Shown: positions 26,380 to 34,942 of the stretch, piece after piece | Position numbering within the stretch: the stretch's first letter is position 1 | Layout: each line of letters opens with the position of its first letter | Source: Myxococcota bacterium | Lineage (GTDB): Bacteria > Myxococcota_A > UBA796 | Length of the DNA stretch: 64,000 bases | Assembly: GCA_029251165.1 (NCBI GenBank) | Contig: JAQXDW010000095.1 | Location: 1 to 64,000 of the forward strand | Direction: 5' to 3' | Made by a program: the position numbers and the translations under genes | Notes under the pieces: generated by a model | What the model was told of the DNA's origin: nothing | What the model saw: the letters and a program-made list of their open reading frames with translations, nothing else | Databases searched by the model: none

Positions 26380-27318
26380 ATGAACCGCAGCACCCTCGGA
26401 CTCCTCGCCGCCCTGACCGGCCTCAGCTTCTATGGCCTCGACGCCTTCGCCGGCGCCAAGGCCTCCAGCTTCAAGTCGGAGCGGAAGCGTGGTGAGAACT
26501 ACTTCAACGCCAACTCTGCCACTGACGGAAACCCGGAGACTGCCTGGCTGGTTCCTGGAGAGAGCGAGAACAAGGGCGAGTGGATCATGATCGATGTGCC
26601 CAAGGTCACCATCGACAAGCTGGGCATGAACATCGGCTATGCGCTGAGCGAAGAGACCTTTCAGGACTATGCTCGGATCAAGTCGGTCTCCATTGAGCTG
26701 TTCCAGTACGACGACATGCAGACCCTGGAGCCCGTCCCCGGTCAGGTCACCGCGAGCTTTGAAGACAAGGCGGGCTTCCAGGTCGTCGACATCGACAACA
26801 TGGAGATCACCTCGACCTCCGGTGGCAAGGTCAAGATCACCATCACCGAGGTCTACGAGGGGCGGGACTATCCCAACTTCGGCCTCTCTGAACTGCTGGT
26901 CTACCCCACGGAATTCGAGGTCGCGACCGCGATCAATGACGTCTCCGATGAGTCTGGTGACCACAGCCGTCTCGACCTCGTCGATGACAGCAGCCGCACC
27001 TTCTGGGCCGCAGATGCCGAGGGTGCCTCGATCAATTGCGAGGTCACCGGGTACACCATCTCCAGCATCGGCATCCAGCCTGGACCATCCTCCTACGCCC
27101 GCCCCAAGACCGTCAAGATCACCGCTGGTCCCCGCACAGTGACGGTCGAGCTGGCGAACACCGCCTCGGTGCAGTGGTTTGAGATCCCCTCGACCTCTGG
27201 CTTCGCTGGATACTGGTCGGACGTGACCGTGGAGATCGTGGAGGTCTACCCCGGCTCCAACCCTCAGGTCGCCATCGCTGAGCTGGACCTGAAGGCGGTT
27301 GCATACGACGGCTTCTAG
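26380..27318 (+). CDS. Secreted protein with two discoidin-like carbohydrate-binding domains
   Basis: 312 residues; AGGAAGAAG precedes the ATG. The signal peptide is LGLLAALTGLSFYGLDAFA. Two beta-sandwich modules follow: residues ~25-170 (ANSATDGNPETAWLVPGE, GEWIMIDVPKV, GLSELLVYP) and ~175-310 (LVDDSSRTFWAADAEG, ASVQWFEIPS, VAIAELDLKA). The pattern 'DGNPETAW ... GEWIMIDV' is that of F5/8 type C / NADase-type glycan-binding domains, which often bind sugars. There is no catalytic motif. It probably binds surface or matrix glycans. Confidence 0.72.
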   Translation: MNRSTLGLLAALTGLSFYGLDAFAGAKASSFKSERKRGENYFNANSATDGNPETAWLVPGESENKGEWIMIDVPKVTIDKLGMNIGYALSEETFQDYARIKSVSIELFQYDDMQTLEPVPGQVTASFEDKAGFQVVDIDNMEITSTSGGKVKITITEVYEGRDYPNFGLSELLVYPTEFEVATAINDVSDESGDHSRLDLVDDSSRTFWAADAEGASINCEVTGYTISSIGIQPGPSSYARPKTVKITAGPRTVTVELANTASVQWFEIPSTSGFAGYWSDVTVEIVEVYPGSNPQVAIAELDLKAVAYDGF

Positions 27319-27325
27319 GCTCTCC

Positions 27326-28630
27326 ATGGTCTGGAAGCGGGAGCTGATCGCTGCTGCAGTGCTTTCGGCTGTCGTCGCGCTGCTGTGTGCCTTCTACTTC
27401 GCCCGTTTTCACCTGGAGTGGCCGGTGGTGGGCCGCGACTTCGTGCAGGTCTGTGTGGAGACCGCCGCGCGTCGTGACGGCACGCCGTCGCTCTACCCGC
27501 AGCGGACCCCGACGGCAGGACTGCTTCCGGGGCTGCTGGCTCGCAGCCTGGGCATCATCGATGGGCTGCTGGTCGGCGCGCTGCTGTCGAGCATGGTGGT
27601 CATCGGCGGGGTGTACCTGTGGGCGCGGTCGCTGGCAGATGCCCGGGCTGGTGCTGCGGCTGCGGTGCTGGTCGGTGCGTTCACGCCGCTGGCGGTGCTG
27701 CCCCGGTTCGTTCACTTCTACCCGGAGGTGATCGCTGCGATGGTGGCCTGTGTGGCGCTGTCCGCGGCGGCCGCGCGGTGGCCTGGGTGGCAGACGGCGC
27801 TGCTGGCTGGGCTGGGCGCAGGGGCTGCGCTGGCGGTGGACGGACGCGGGCTGCTGTGGGCTGTGCCGGCGCTGCTGGTTGCAGGGATTGGTCTGCGACG
27901 CTGGAGCGTGCTGCTGCTGCCGGGGGTGGGGCTGTCTCACTGGCTGGCTGGTCTCCTCCTCCCGGCACACACTCCGCGCCTGGAGACGCAGATCGCCTGG
28001 TTCGTCCGCGACCTCGGCGGCGTCCCGCCCGCGCTCCCGCTGAAGCCTGCGCGCTTCCTGTGGGGGCACAGCAGCCTGGCGGATCTTCCGAGCACGGTGG
28101 GCTATCTGCTGGCCGCCCAGGCCCCCTCTGCACCGGGCAACGCCGCCCAGCGGGCGATCCACATCGATCCATGGCTGCCGGTGCTGGCGATCGGGCTGCT
28201 CGCTGCGGTCTTCGTCCTCCGCAAGGCTCCGCAGCGGGTGGGGATCCTGGCGGTGACCGCCGCGCCGTTCGCCCTGGCGCTGTACGGCGCGGCGACCGGA
28301 CAGGTCTCTCCCCGGCACCTCGCGATGGCCTGGCCGTTCGCGCCGGTGGTGCTCGGGATCGGGCTGTCGGCGACCCGGCTCCACCCCGCAGGACTGTGTG
28401 GCGGCTGCCTGGCGGTGGTGATCGGCCTGGCGGCGGCGGACTTCGGCGGAGACATTCACCAGACCCCTGACGTCGACGCCCTGCTCGCGGCCCACCCTGA
28501 CGCGGATCCAGCGGCTGTCGCGCGCCTGGAATTCAACGACCCAGCGTGTCGGTCGGCGCTCGAGGCGGACCTCGCTGCCGGGCATCCGTGGGGAAGTCGG
28601 CTGTACCGGCGCTGGCCGCCGGTGCGGTGA
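27326..28630 (+). CDS. Multi-pass membrane protein (glycosyltransferase-C-like)
   Basis: 434 residues from ATG 27326; the frame open upstream overlaps the previous gene. About ten hydrophobic helices are interspersed with short loops. The first loop contains GRDFVQVC where GT-C glycosyltransferases have their acidic catalytic residue, and the C-terminal segment is soluble. The overall look is of the PMT/ArnT-like GT-C class that uses lipid-linked sugars, but there is no decisive motif. It has a 3' end only 3 bp from the convergent gene at 28634. Confidence 0.6.
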   Translation: MVWKRELIAAAVLSAVVALLCAFYFARFHLEWPVVGRDFVQVCVETAARRDGTPSLYPQRTPTAGLLPGLLARSLGIIDGLLVGALLSSMVVIGGVYLWARSLADARAGAAAAVLVGAFTPLAVLPRFVHFYPEVIAAMVACVALSAAAARWPGWQTALLAGLGAGAALAVDGRGLLWAVPALLVAGIGLRRWSVLLLPGVGLSHWLAGLLLPAHTPRLETQIAWFVRDLGGVPPALPLKPARFLWGHSSLADLPSTVGYLLAAQAPSAPGNAAQRAIHIDPWLPVLAIGLLAAVFVLRKAPQRVGILAVTAAPFALALYGAATGQVSPRHLAMAWPFAPVVLGIGLSATRLHPAGLCGGCLAVVIGLAAADFGGDIHQTPDVDALLAAHPDADPAAVARLEFNDPACRSALEADLAAGHPWGSRLYRRWPPVR

Positions 28631-28633
28631 GGG

Positions 28634-29194
28634 CTACCCTGCGTCGTGAGCGCTGGCGAGCCGACCCATTTGCGGCTGGAGAGCCTCTTCTTCCTCCTTC
28701 GCAGGGGGCACGGCGTCCTCGCCGTGCTCTTCAGGCGGAAGCTTCCCCATCATCACCTCCAGCGGCTCAGGGGGCGGCGCGGTGGCCTCGACTTCACCGA
28801 GGATCATCTCCGGCCCCTCCTCAAACATCGACCAGAATGCATCGGAGATCTTCTCCAGCAGGGACTGCTCTCCGCAGGAGTCAACGGACGCACTGGGAAG
28901 GACCGCAGCAGCAGCGGTGCCGCCGATGAGCAGTCCACCAGCCACCATCCCGGCTCGGGCCAGGAACACCCGCCGGGAGGGCTTGAACCGGACGGTGCCG
29001 TCGGAGTTGGCGGTGTAGCGGACGCAGGGCTCCTCGACGGTGGCGAGGACCGCAGTGGCCTGGGGCTCGGTCATCTCAGAGAGATCGTGGACGTGCTTGC
29101 TGCACGCGCTGCAGAAGCGCTTCTTCTCGTCGCCGTTCATCTCGGACCAGTCGGCATGGCAGGGTTCGTTGATGCGGAGGGTGTCGCGGTTCAT
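28634..29194 (-). CDS. Membrane-anchored protein with N-terminal CxADW...CxxC zinc-ribbon-like domain
   Basis: 186 residues from ATG 29194 (GAGAGG upstream). The N-terminus INEPCHADWSEMNGDE and KKRFCSACSKHVHDLSEMT is a conserved cytoplasmic module seen widely in Bacteroidota and Myxococcota, with Cys residues placed like a zinc knuckle. A transmembrane helix (MVAGGLLIGGTAAAAVL) follows at about 82-98, then an acidic, Pro-rich outside tail. Its function is unknown; the topology suggests a cytoplasmic sensor or adaptor at the inner membrane. Confidence 0.7.
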   Translation of the reverse strand: MNRDTLRINEPCHADWSEMNGDEKKRFCSACSKHVHDLSEMTEPQATAVLATVEEPCVRYTANSDGTVRFKPSRRVFLARAGMVAGGLLIGGTAAAAVLPSASVDSCGEQSLLEKISDAFWSMFEEGPEMILGEVEATAPPPEPLEVMMGKLPPEEHGEDAVPPAKEEEEALQPQMGRLASAHDAG

Positions 29195-29248
29195 GGTGGC
29201 CTCTCGTTCTGTGTAGAGAGGACGCGACGAGTGCCCCGGGGCTTACAG

Positions 29249-30769
29249 TCAATCCACCGGCATCGTCTCTCCGCGCACTGCCCAGGCTGCGCTGCCGTCC
29301 GCACCGAGGACGTCCGGAGTGCCGAGTCCGGCGGCCACGTCCTCGGCATAGCCGGGCATCGCCAGGACGATCATCTCCGGGAGGTCGATCTCTTCGGGCA
29401 CGGGCGGCGGCTGGGGAAAGGCGAGCCCGGCGAGCCACATTCCGGCGTCGGTCTCGATGGGGGCGCCGGGGCGGTTGGGGGAGAGCCGGAGCGGGCGCTG
29501 GTGGATCCGCTGGTCGAGCAGCGGACGCTGGAAGTGGATCCCGGGACCCGCTGCGGGAACGACGAGGACGTGCTCTCCGGGCAGGTCGGCGAGCATGTGG
29601 GCGGCGTCGGGGGCGTCCAGCGGGGTGATGGGCAGCGGGACCGGCGCTGGCGAGAGCAGGGCGAGGTCGACAGCGAGCAGCAGGGCGGCAGGAAGGCGCG
29701 CCCTCTCTGGCAGCCGCATGACCCCGCGTGCGGCCAGCGCTGACATCGCGACCCCGCCGATCAGCAGAGCCCGTCCGTGGTGGTTGAGCAGGTCACCCAG
29801 CGGCAGGAGGTGGGCGAGGGCGGCGACGGGGTTTGGAACTCCTGTGGGCTCTCCGGCGACGGAGATGACCGGACCCAGTGCCAGCAGCGCGCACCCCACG
29901 AGCACCACCCACCACCGGCTCCACCCGCTGCGCACCGCCAGCAGCAGCGGCACGATTCCGAGGTAGCCGGGGTGGATGCGGACGAGGGCATCGCCGGGAT
30001 CCTGACGTCCAGGGGCGATGAGGCTGAGGAGGTCGATGCCGTGCCAGGGGTTGAGTCGCCACAGGGGCTCCGCACGCGCGATGACGCTGCCGGCGCGGTG
30101 TCCGGCGCCGCCGAGTCGGTCGGCATGGACCAGCGCGAGGGGAGCGACGATGAGTCCGGCGAGCAGCCCGCCGAGGAGCAAGCCCGGCCAGGCGCGACGG
30201 TTGCTGGCGAGGGTCAGCCCGACCGCCACCACCGCCGCCACCCAGGCGATCACCAGCCCGCACCACGCCGCCAGACCCAGCGACAGCCCGGCGAGCACCC
30301 CGGACCATGGCCGGTCTCGTCCGATGAGCGCCAGCCCCGCCGCGATGAGTCCGAGCCCGCCGTCCTCGGTGAGTCCCGACATCAGCGAGCCCAGCAGGGC
30401 AGGCCACAGCGCCAGGGTCAGCCCCCCGGTGAGGGGATCGCCGTCTTCCTGCTTCGCCAGGAACGCCCCGCCAGCGAACGCCAGGGCCACCGCGAGCAGG
30501 ATCCAGGCGTTGTAGCCGACCAGGGGGCCGAACATGCGCCACAGTCCGGCGGCGAAGGCGGTGGGCAGCGGATCGATGACCGGCCAGGAAGCGGCGCCCT
30601 CAGCGAGCGAGGTGCCCGCTGGCCAGCCGGGCAGGGCCTCGCTGTGCCACCACTGCACCCAGGCATGCCCGTAGACCTCACCGCCGGGGCTGGCGAGCAG
30701 GCCGGGGTGAACCACGAGGCGTGCGGCGACAAGCAGGAGCACCGCGATGGCTGCGAGGACGAGCGGCAT
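29249..30769 (-). CDS. Multi-pass membrane protein, divergent paralogue
   Basis: 506 residues from ATG 30769. About ten to twelve transmembrane helices are followed by a C-terminal soluble part of ~120 residues. The first outside loop has HAWVQWWHSEALPG, and a later segment HLLPLGDLLNHHGRALLIGG resembles the 'PLRHVVLLN' helix of the divergent gene at 30794. The pair therefore looks like old paralogues of a polysaccharide/lipid-linked glycosyltransferase-type (GT-C/YfhO-like) family. Only 24 bp separate the two start codons. No catalytic assignment is possible. Confidence 0.6.
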   Translation of the reverse strand: MPLVLAAIAVLLLVAARLVVHPGLLASPGGEVYGHAWVQWWHSEALPGWPAGTSLAEGAASWPVIDPLPTAFAAGLWRMFGPLVGYNAWILLAVALAFAGGAFLAKQEDGDPLTGGLTLALWPALLGSLMSGLTEDGGLGLIAAGLALIGRDRPWSGVLAGLSLGLAAWCGLVIAWVAAVVAVGLTLASNRRAWPGLLLGGLLAGLIVAPLALVHADRLGGAGHRAGSVIARAEPLWRLNPWHGIDLLSLIAPGRQDPGDALVRIHPGYLGIVPLLLAVRSGWSRWWVVLVGCALLALGPVISVAGEPTGVPNPVAALAHLLPLGDLLNHHGRALLIGGVAMSALAARGVMRLPERARLPAALLLAVDLALLSPAPVPLPITPLDAPDAAHMLADLPGEHVLVVPAAGPGIHFQRPLLDQRIHQRPLRLSPNRPGAPIETDAGMWLAGLAFPQPPPVPEEIDLPEMIVLAMPGYAEDVAAGLGTPDVLGADGSAAWAVRGETMPVD

Positions 30770-30793
30770 GATCGGCAGTGTACTCTGGGCTCC

Positions 30794-32554
30794 ATGCCTG
30801 TGCTGATCAGCTTTCTGTTGGCGCTGTACTGCCTCCGTCCGGTCTGGTGGCGTCCGGACGCGGTCCTGATCGGCGGCTGGGCGCATCCGGACACCCTGTC
30901 CAACCACTGGCTGCTGGCCTGGGTCGCGGAGCGCCTGTCGCGCGGACAGGGGATCCTGCACAACGACGACTACTACTGGCCCGTCGGCGATGCCCCAGTG
31001 CTGGCCGGCAACGGCGGGGAGGGTGTGGCGTATCTGCCGTTCCACCTGATGCTGGGCTGGCCGACCGCCGTCGCGCCCTACGCGGTGATGATCCTCACCC
31101 TCAACGGGGTCGCTGGCGCGGCGCTGGCCCGGTCAGTGGGGGCGAGCGCACCGGCATCCTGGCTCGCTGCTGCGGCGACGGTCTGCTTCCCCTACACCCT
31201 CCAGGAGCTGTCTGCGGGGCGGTTCTCCCAGGTGAGCATCTGCTGGGGAATGTTCGCGCTGGCGGCTTTCTTCCGGCTGCTGGAGGAGCCGAGCCGCAGG
31301 CAGGCGGCGCTGTGCGGCGTGATGCTGGCTTTGGCCGGTTTTTTCTATTGGTACTACGCCTTCTTTGCGTGTCTTGCGATCGGTGTGATCCTCCTGGGCC
31401 GCTGGCGAGACATCCCATGGCGAGCGGTCGCCGGAGCGCTGGGCTTCTCCGCGATCCTGATCGCACCGTGGCTGGTGCTGTTCCTCGCCAACTTCACGGC
31501 AATTCCCGGAGCTGCGGAGGCCTTCCCCAGCCCCCACGCCGCGATGAAGTCGGCACCGCTCACCCCCCGGCTGCTCGTCGGCCCCGGCCCCGATGCTCAC
31601 CACACCATGTCTGCGGTGCCCTGGCTCCTCGGCTTGGCCGGACTCGTCTTCGTCCGGCGGCGCTGGCAGGCGCGCGCGCTGGTGGGGATCGCGGCCCTGT
31701 TCGCGGTGCTCTCCCTGGGGCCTGCGGGCGGACTGTACACCGCGCTGTATGGCCTCGCCGAGCCGCTGCAGCGGTTCTGGTGGCCGCTGCGGCATGTGGT
31801 CCTCCTCAACGCCGCCTGGGCTGCGCTGGCGGCCCTGGCGCTGACGGCTCTTCTGGCCCGCGTGCCGGCCCGCTGGCGGCCGGTGGTTGGTCTCCTCGCG
31901 GTGCTGGCAGTGCCGGTCGGGCTCGCCGCGCAGGGCATCGAGGCGAACCCGAAGTACACCGCCATCTCGCTGCCGCCCCCGGCCTATCCCGCCCTGGCCG
32001 ACGACCCGGGCCACGTCCTCATCGAGCCCCCCCTGCTGCCGGCCCTGGCCTCCACCCAGCAGACCCTCATCTACCAGCGATACCACCGCCAGCGGCTCCT
32101 CGGCGGCCACGCCCTGTGGGTCGAGCGGCTGCGACCGCCGGCCTGGGACGACGCGGCGGCAGCAAACAGCTTTCTCGCCGCCCTCCAGCAGCTAGAGCGC
32201 GGGGAGGCGGGAGAACAATTCACCTTCTCAGCGGACGACCTTCAGGTGCTCCTCGATGCGGACGTCCGCTACCTCTCGATCAACCGCGAGCTGTTCCCGC
32301 TCAACTTCAAGACCCTCGTTCGCCGGTACCGGGACATCGCCGACGCCCTGTTTGGCGCGCCGGTCCAGCGTGCCGCCGGGCTGTGGATCTGGGACCTGCG
32401 GCAGTGGAGCGGGGAGAGCACGGTCGCGATCGCGCCCTGGAGCTGGCCAGCCGGGGTTCGCCCCGGCGGACCTGAGATCGCCATCAGCGGACGGCGGCCG
32501 GCCAGCGTCAGTTTCGGAGAAGTGGAGCCAGCATCTGGTCTAATGCCTCCATGA
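30794..32554 (+). CDS. Multi-pass membrane protein, GT-C/YfhO-like
   Basis: 586 residues from ATG 30794. The first loop contains WAHPDTLSNHWLLAWVAE and NDDYYWPVGDAP, with acidic residues where GT-C enzymes bind metal or sugar. About eleven transmembrane helices follow, then a soluble C-terminal domain of ~180 residues (LADDPGHVLIEPPLLPALAS, VRYLSINRELFPLN) like that of other large bacterial membrane glycosyltransferase-family proteins. The stop overlaps the acyl-CoA synthetase start (ATGA). Its substrate is unknown; envelope glycan or lipid modification is likely. Confidence 0.62.
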   Translation: MPVLISFLLALYCLRPVWWRPDAVLIGGWAHPDTLSNHWLLAWVAERLSRGQGILHNDDYYWPVGDAPVLAGNGGEGVAYLPFHLMLGWPTAVAPYAVMILTLNGVAGAALARSVGASAPASWLAAAATVCFPYTLQELSAGRFSQVSICWGMFALAAFFRLLEEPSRRQAALCGVMLALAGFFYWYYAFFACLAIGVILLGRWRDIPWRAVAGALGFSAILIAPWLVLFLANFTAIPGAAEAFPSPHAAMKSAPLTPRLLVGPGPDAHHTMSAVPWLLGLAGLVFVRRRWQARALVGIAALFAVLSLGPAGGLYTALYGLAEPLQRFWWPLRHVVLLNAAWAALAALALTALLARVPARWRPVVGLLAVLAVPVGLAAQGIEANPKYTAISLPPPAYPALADDPGHVLIEPPLLPALASTQQTLIYQRYHRQRLLGGHALWVERLRPPAWDDAAAANSFLAALQQLERGEAGEQFTFSADDLQVLLDADVRYLSINRELFPLNFKTLVRRYRDIADALFGAPVQRAAGLWIWDLRQWSGESTVAIAPWSWPAGVRPGGPEIAISGRRPASVSFGEVEPASGLMPP

Positions 32555-34308
32555 CCACCATTCCCCACCGCCTGTTCGCTCAGGGCGACGCTCTCGGCAG
32601 CGCGCCGGCCTACCACGAGAAGATCGGGGGCGACTGGGTCGTCACCGACTGGCAGACCTATGCCGACACCACCCGTCAGGTCGCCCGTGCCCTCATTGGC
32701 CTCGGACTTCAGCCCAACGGTCGGGTCTGCATCCTGTCCTTCAACCGCCCGGAGTGGGTGCTCGTTGATGTCGGCTGCATGGCTGCAGGGGGCGTGCCGG
32801 CGGGGATCTATGAGACCTGCTCTGCGGAGGAGGTTGCCTACATCCTCCAGCACTCTGAGGCCCGCCTGGCGTTTGTCGAGAGCGAGGAGCAGTGGAACAA
32901 GATCGCGGAGAATCGAGCTGAGCTGTCGGATCTGAAGGCGGTGGTGACCTTCCGGGGGGTGCCCGAGATCGACGATCCGCTGGTGATGTCCTGGGCGGAC
33001 TTCCTCACCCATGCAGGCGGGGTGGCGGACGGTGCGGTGGCGGAGCGACTGGACGGCCTGAAGCCGGACGCGCCCGCGACCTTCATCTACACCTCTGGCA
33101 CCACCGGTCCCCCCAAGGCGGTGATGCTCTCGCACAACAACCTCGCCTGGACTGCAGACGCGGCCATCGGCATTGTCGGCCTCGGACCAACCGACAGCAC
33201 CGTCTCTTACCTCCCGCTGTCGCACATCGCCGAGCAGATGTTCACCATCCTCGCCCCGATCACCGCCGGCAGCCAGGTCTACTACGCCCAGTCTCGCGAG
33301 ACGATGGCGGAGAACATCGTCGAGGTCCAGCCCACCGTGTTCCTCGGCGTCCCGCGGGTGTGGGAGAAGATGCACGCCAAGATCACTGCCGGCCTGGAGA
33401 ATGCGCCGCCGATGAAGAAGCGGCTGGCGGGCTGGGCGCTGGGTGTGGGGCAGCGGGTCAATGCCCTGCGCAACCGCAGCGCGACTCCGGGCCTGCTGCT
33501 GACGCTCCAGTACCGGCTGGCTCGGCGGCTGGTCTACGACAAAGCACGTCCGAAGTTTGGCATGGGCCGGGTGCGGGTTGCAGTCACCGGGGCTGCCCCG
33601 ATCGCTCCAGAGATCATCGCGTTCTTCGCTGGACTCGATCTCCAGATCCATGAGGTCTACGGGCAGTCCGAGGACTGCGGCCCGACCAGCTTCAACCGGC
33701 CCGGCGCGACGAAGATCGGCACTGTCGGTCCCGCAATTCCGGGAGTGACCATCAAGATCGCAGGAGACGGCGAGATCCTGGTGTCTGGCCCCAACGTCTT
33801 CCTCGGCTACTACAAGGACCCCGCCGCCACCGCTGAGGCCCTCACCGATGGCTGGCTGTACTCTGGTGACCTCGGACAGCTCGATGAAGACGGCTTCCTG
33901 AGCATCACCGGCCGCAAGAAGGACATCATCATCACTGCCGGGGGCAAGAACATCGCGCCCAAGAACATCGAGGCGGCGCTGAAGAACCTGCCGCTGGTCA
34001 GCCAGGCCGTGGTCATCGGCGATCGCCGAAAATTCATCTCGGCGCTGATCACGCTCGACCCGGACGTCGCAGCGCAGCGCAGCACCGCAGCGGCTCCCCA
34101 CGAAGATGCCGCAGTTCGCGCGGAGCTTCAGCGCGGTGTCGACAGCGTCAACGAACGGTTTGCCCGGGTCGAGCATGTCCGGAAGTTCACCATCCTTCCC
34201 CGAGACCTCGACGTCGAGAACAAAGAGCTGACCCCGACCCTGAAGGTCAAGCGCCGCATCGTCAGCGACAATTGGGCGGAGGTCATCGAGGCGATGTATG
34301 CCGACTGA
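32551..34308 (+). CDS. Long-chain acyl-CoA synthetase (AMP-forming)
   Basis: 585-residue ANL-superfamily enzyme activating fatty acids with ATP and CoA. Visible motifs are FIYTSGTTGPPKAVMLSHNN (P-loop), YLPLSHIAEQM, VYGQSEDCGPT, GWLYSGDLGQLDEDGF and GRKKDIIITAGGKNIAPK. The length and 'GGKNIAPKNIE' ending match the FadD15/bubblegum-type long-chain group rather than short-chain synthetases. It is translationally coupled to the membrane protein upstream and overlaps the next gene by 11 bp. Confidence 0.92.
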   Translation: MTTIPHRLFAQGDALGSAPAYHEKIGGDWVVTDWQTYADTTRQVARALIGLGLQPNGRVCILSFNRPEWVLVDVGCMAAGGVPAGIYETCSAEEVAYILQHSEARLAFVESEEQWNKIAENRAELSDLKAVVTFRGVPEIDDPLVMSWADFLTHAGGVADGAVAERLDGLKPDAPATFIYTSGTTGPPKAVMLSHNNLAWTADAAIGIVGLGPTDSTVSYLPLSHIAEQMFTILAPITAGSQVYYAQSRETMAENIVEVQPTVFLGVPRVWEKMHAKITAGLENAPPMKKRLAGWALGVGQRVNALRNRSATPGLLLTLQYRLARRLVYDKARPKFGMGRVRVAVTGAAPIAPEIIAFFAGLDLQIHEVYGQSEDCGPTSFNRPGATKIGTVGPAIPGVTIKIAGDGEILVSGPNVFLGYYKDPAATAEALTDGWLYSGDLGQLDEDGFLSITGRKKDIIITAGGKNIAPKNIEAALKNLPLVSQAVVIGDRRKFISALITLDPDVAAQRSTAAAPHEDAAVRAELQRGVDSVNERFARVEHVRKFTILPRDLDVENKELTPTLKVKRRIVSDNWAEVIEAMYAD

Positions 34309-34831
34309 GGGCGTGCGCCGCTCCCGGGAGTACCGAGCCATCGCAGACCACTACGGCGAGCGGTGTGCGCAGCGCAGCGGGGTGCGGCTCATCAACCACA
34401 TCGACGAGGGCATTGCCTTGCTGGCGCACCTGGGGGCAGGCGAGCAGGCGATGCGGGCCTTCTGCATCCACCCGCTCCTCCAGTCCGACGCTGACCTCGC
34501 CGCTGTCGACCTCGCCGCGCTGAGCGATGACGTCGTGGTGATGGCCCTGGCGATGGAGTACCGAAGCGTCGCGAATGCCTACTCATCATCGATGGGAGCG
34601 CGGACACCGGCAGACATTCGGCTGTCTCCGCTGACGGCGGTCAACGACATGCTGCGCGCGGACAAGGTCCAGAACTACAAGGACTTCTTGCGGTTTCACG
34701 ACGGGGTGCACGCACACAGTGACAGGCTGCACCGATACTTCCAGGCGTGGCTGCGGCGGCTGGGCGTGTGGGAGCGGTTTGAGGCGCTCTGTGCGGTGAC
34801 AGCACCCCCCGCAGGAGCTGCTCAGGGCTGA
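34298..34831 (+). CDS. Small helical protein with NHIDEG motif, unknown
   Basis: 177 residues, all-helical by composition. It contains RLINHIDEGIALLAHLGAG and FCIHPLLQSDADLAA, a His/Asp-rich pattern that recalls HD-type phosphohydrolase-like helical proteins, plus HDGVHAHSDRLHRYF near the end, but the HD signature itself is not certain. It overlaps the acyl-CoA synthetase by 11 bp, so it is made with it. It may be a metal-dependent hydrolase of lipid metabolism; this is a guess. Confidence 0.65.
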   Translation: MPTEGVRRSREYRAIADHYGERCAQRSGVRLINHIDEGIALLAHLGAGEQAMRAFCIHPLLQSDADLAAVDLAALSDDVVVMALAMEYRSVANAYSSSMGARTPADIRLSPLTAVNDMLRADKVQNYKDFLRFHDGVHAHSDRLHRYFQAWLRRLGVWERFEALCAVTAPPAGAAQG

Positions 34832-34942
34832 GCGCTCTCGCGGGTGCCAGATTTTTGTTTAAATTCTGCCGAATTGTTGTCTGTTTGTTGTCCGAAAAGC
34901 AATGGCAAACGCCGATTAACCTTCATCTTATGGAGGTGGTTG

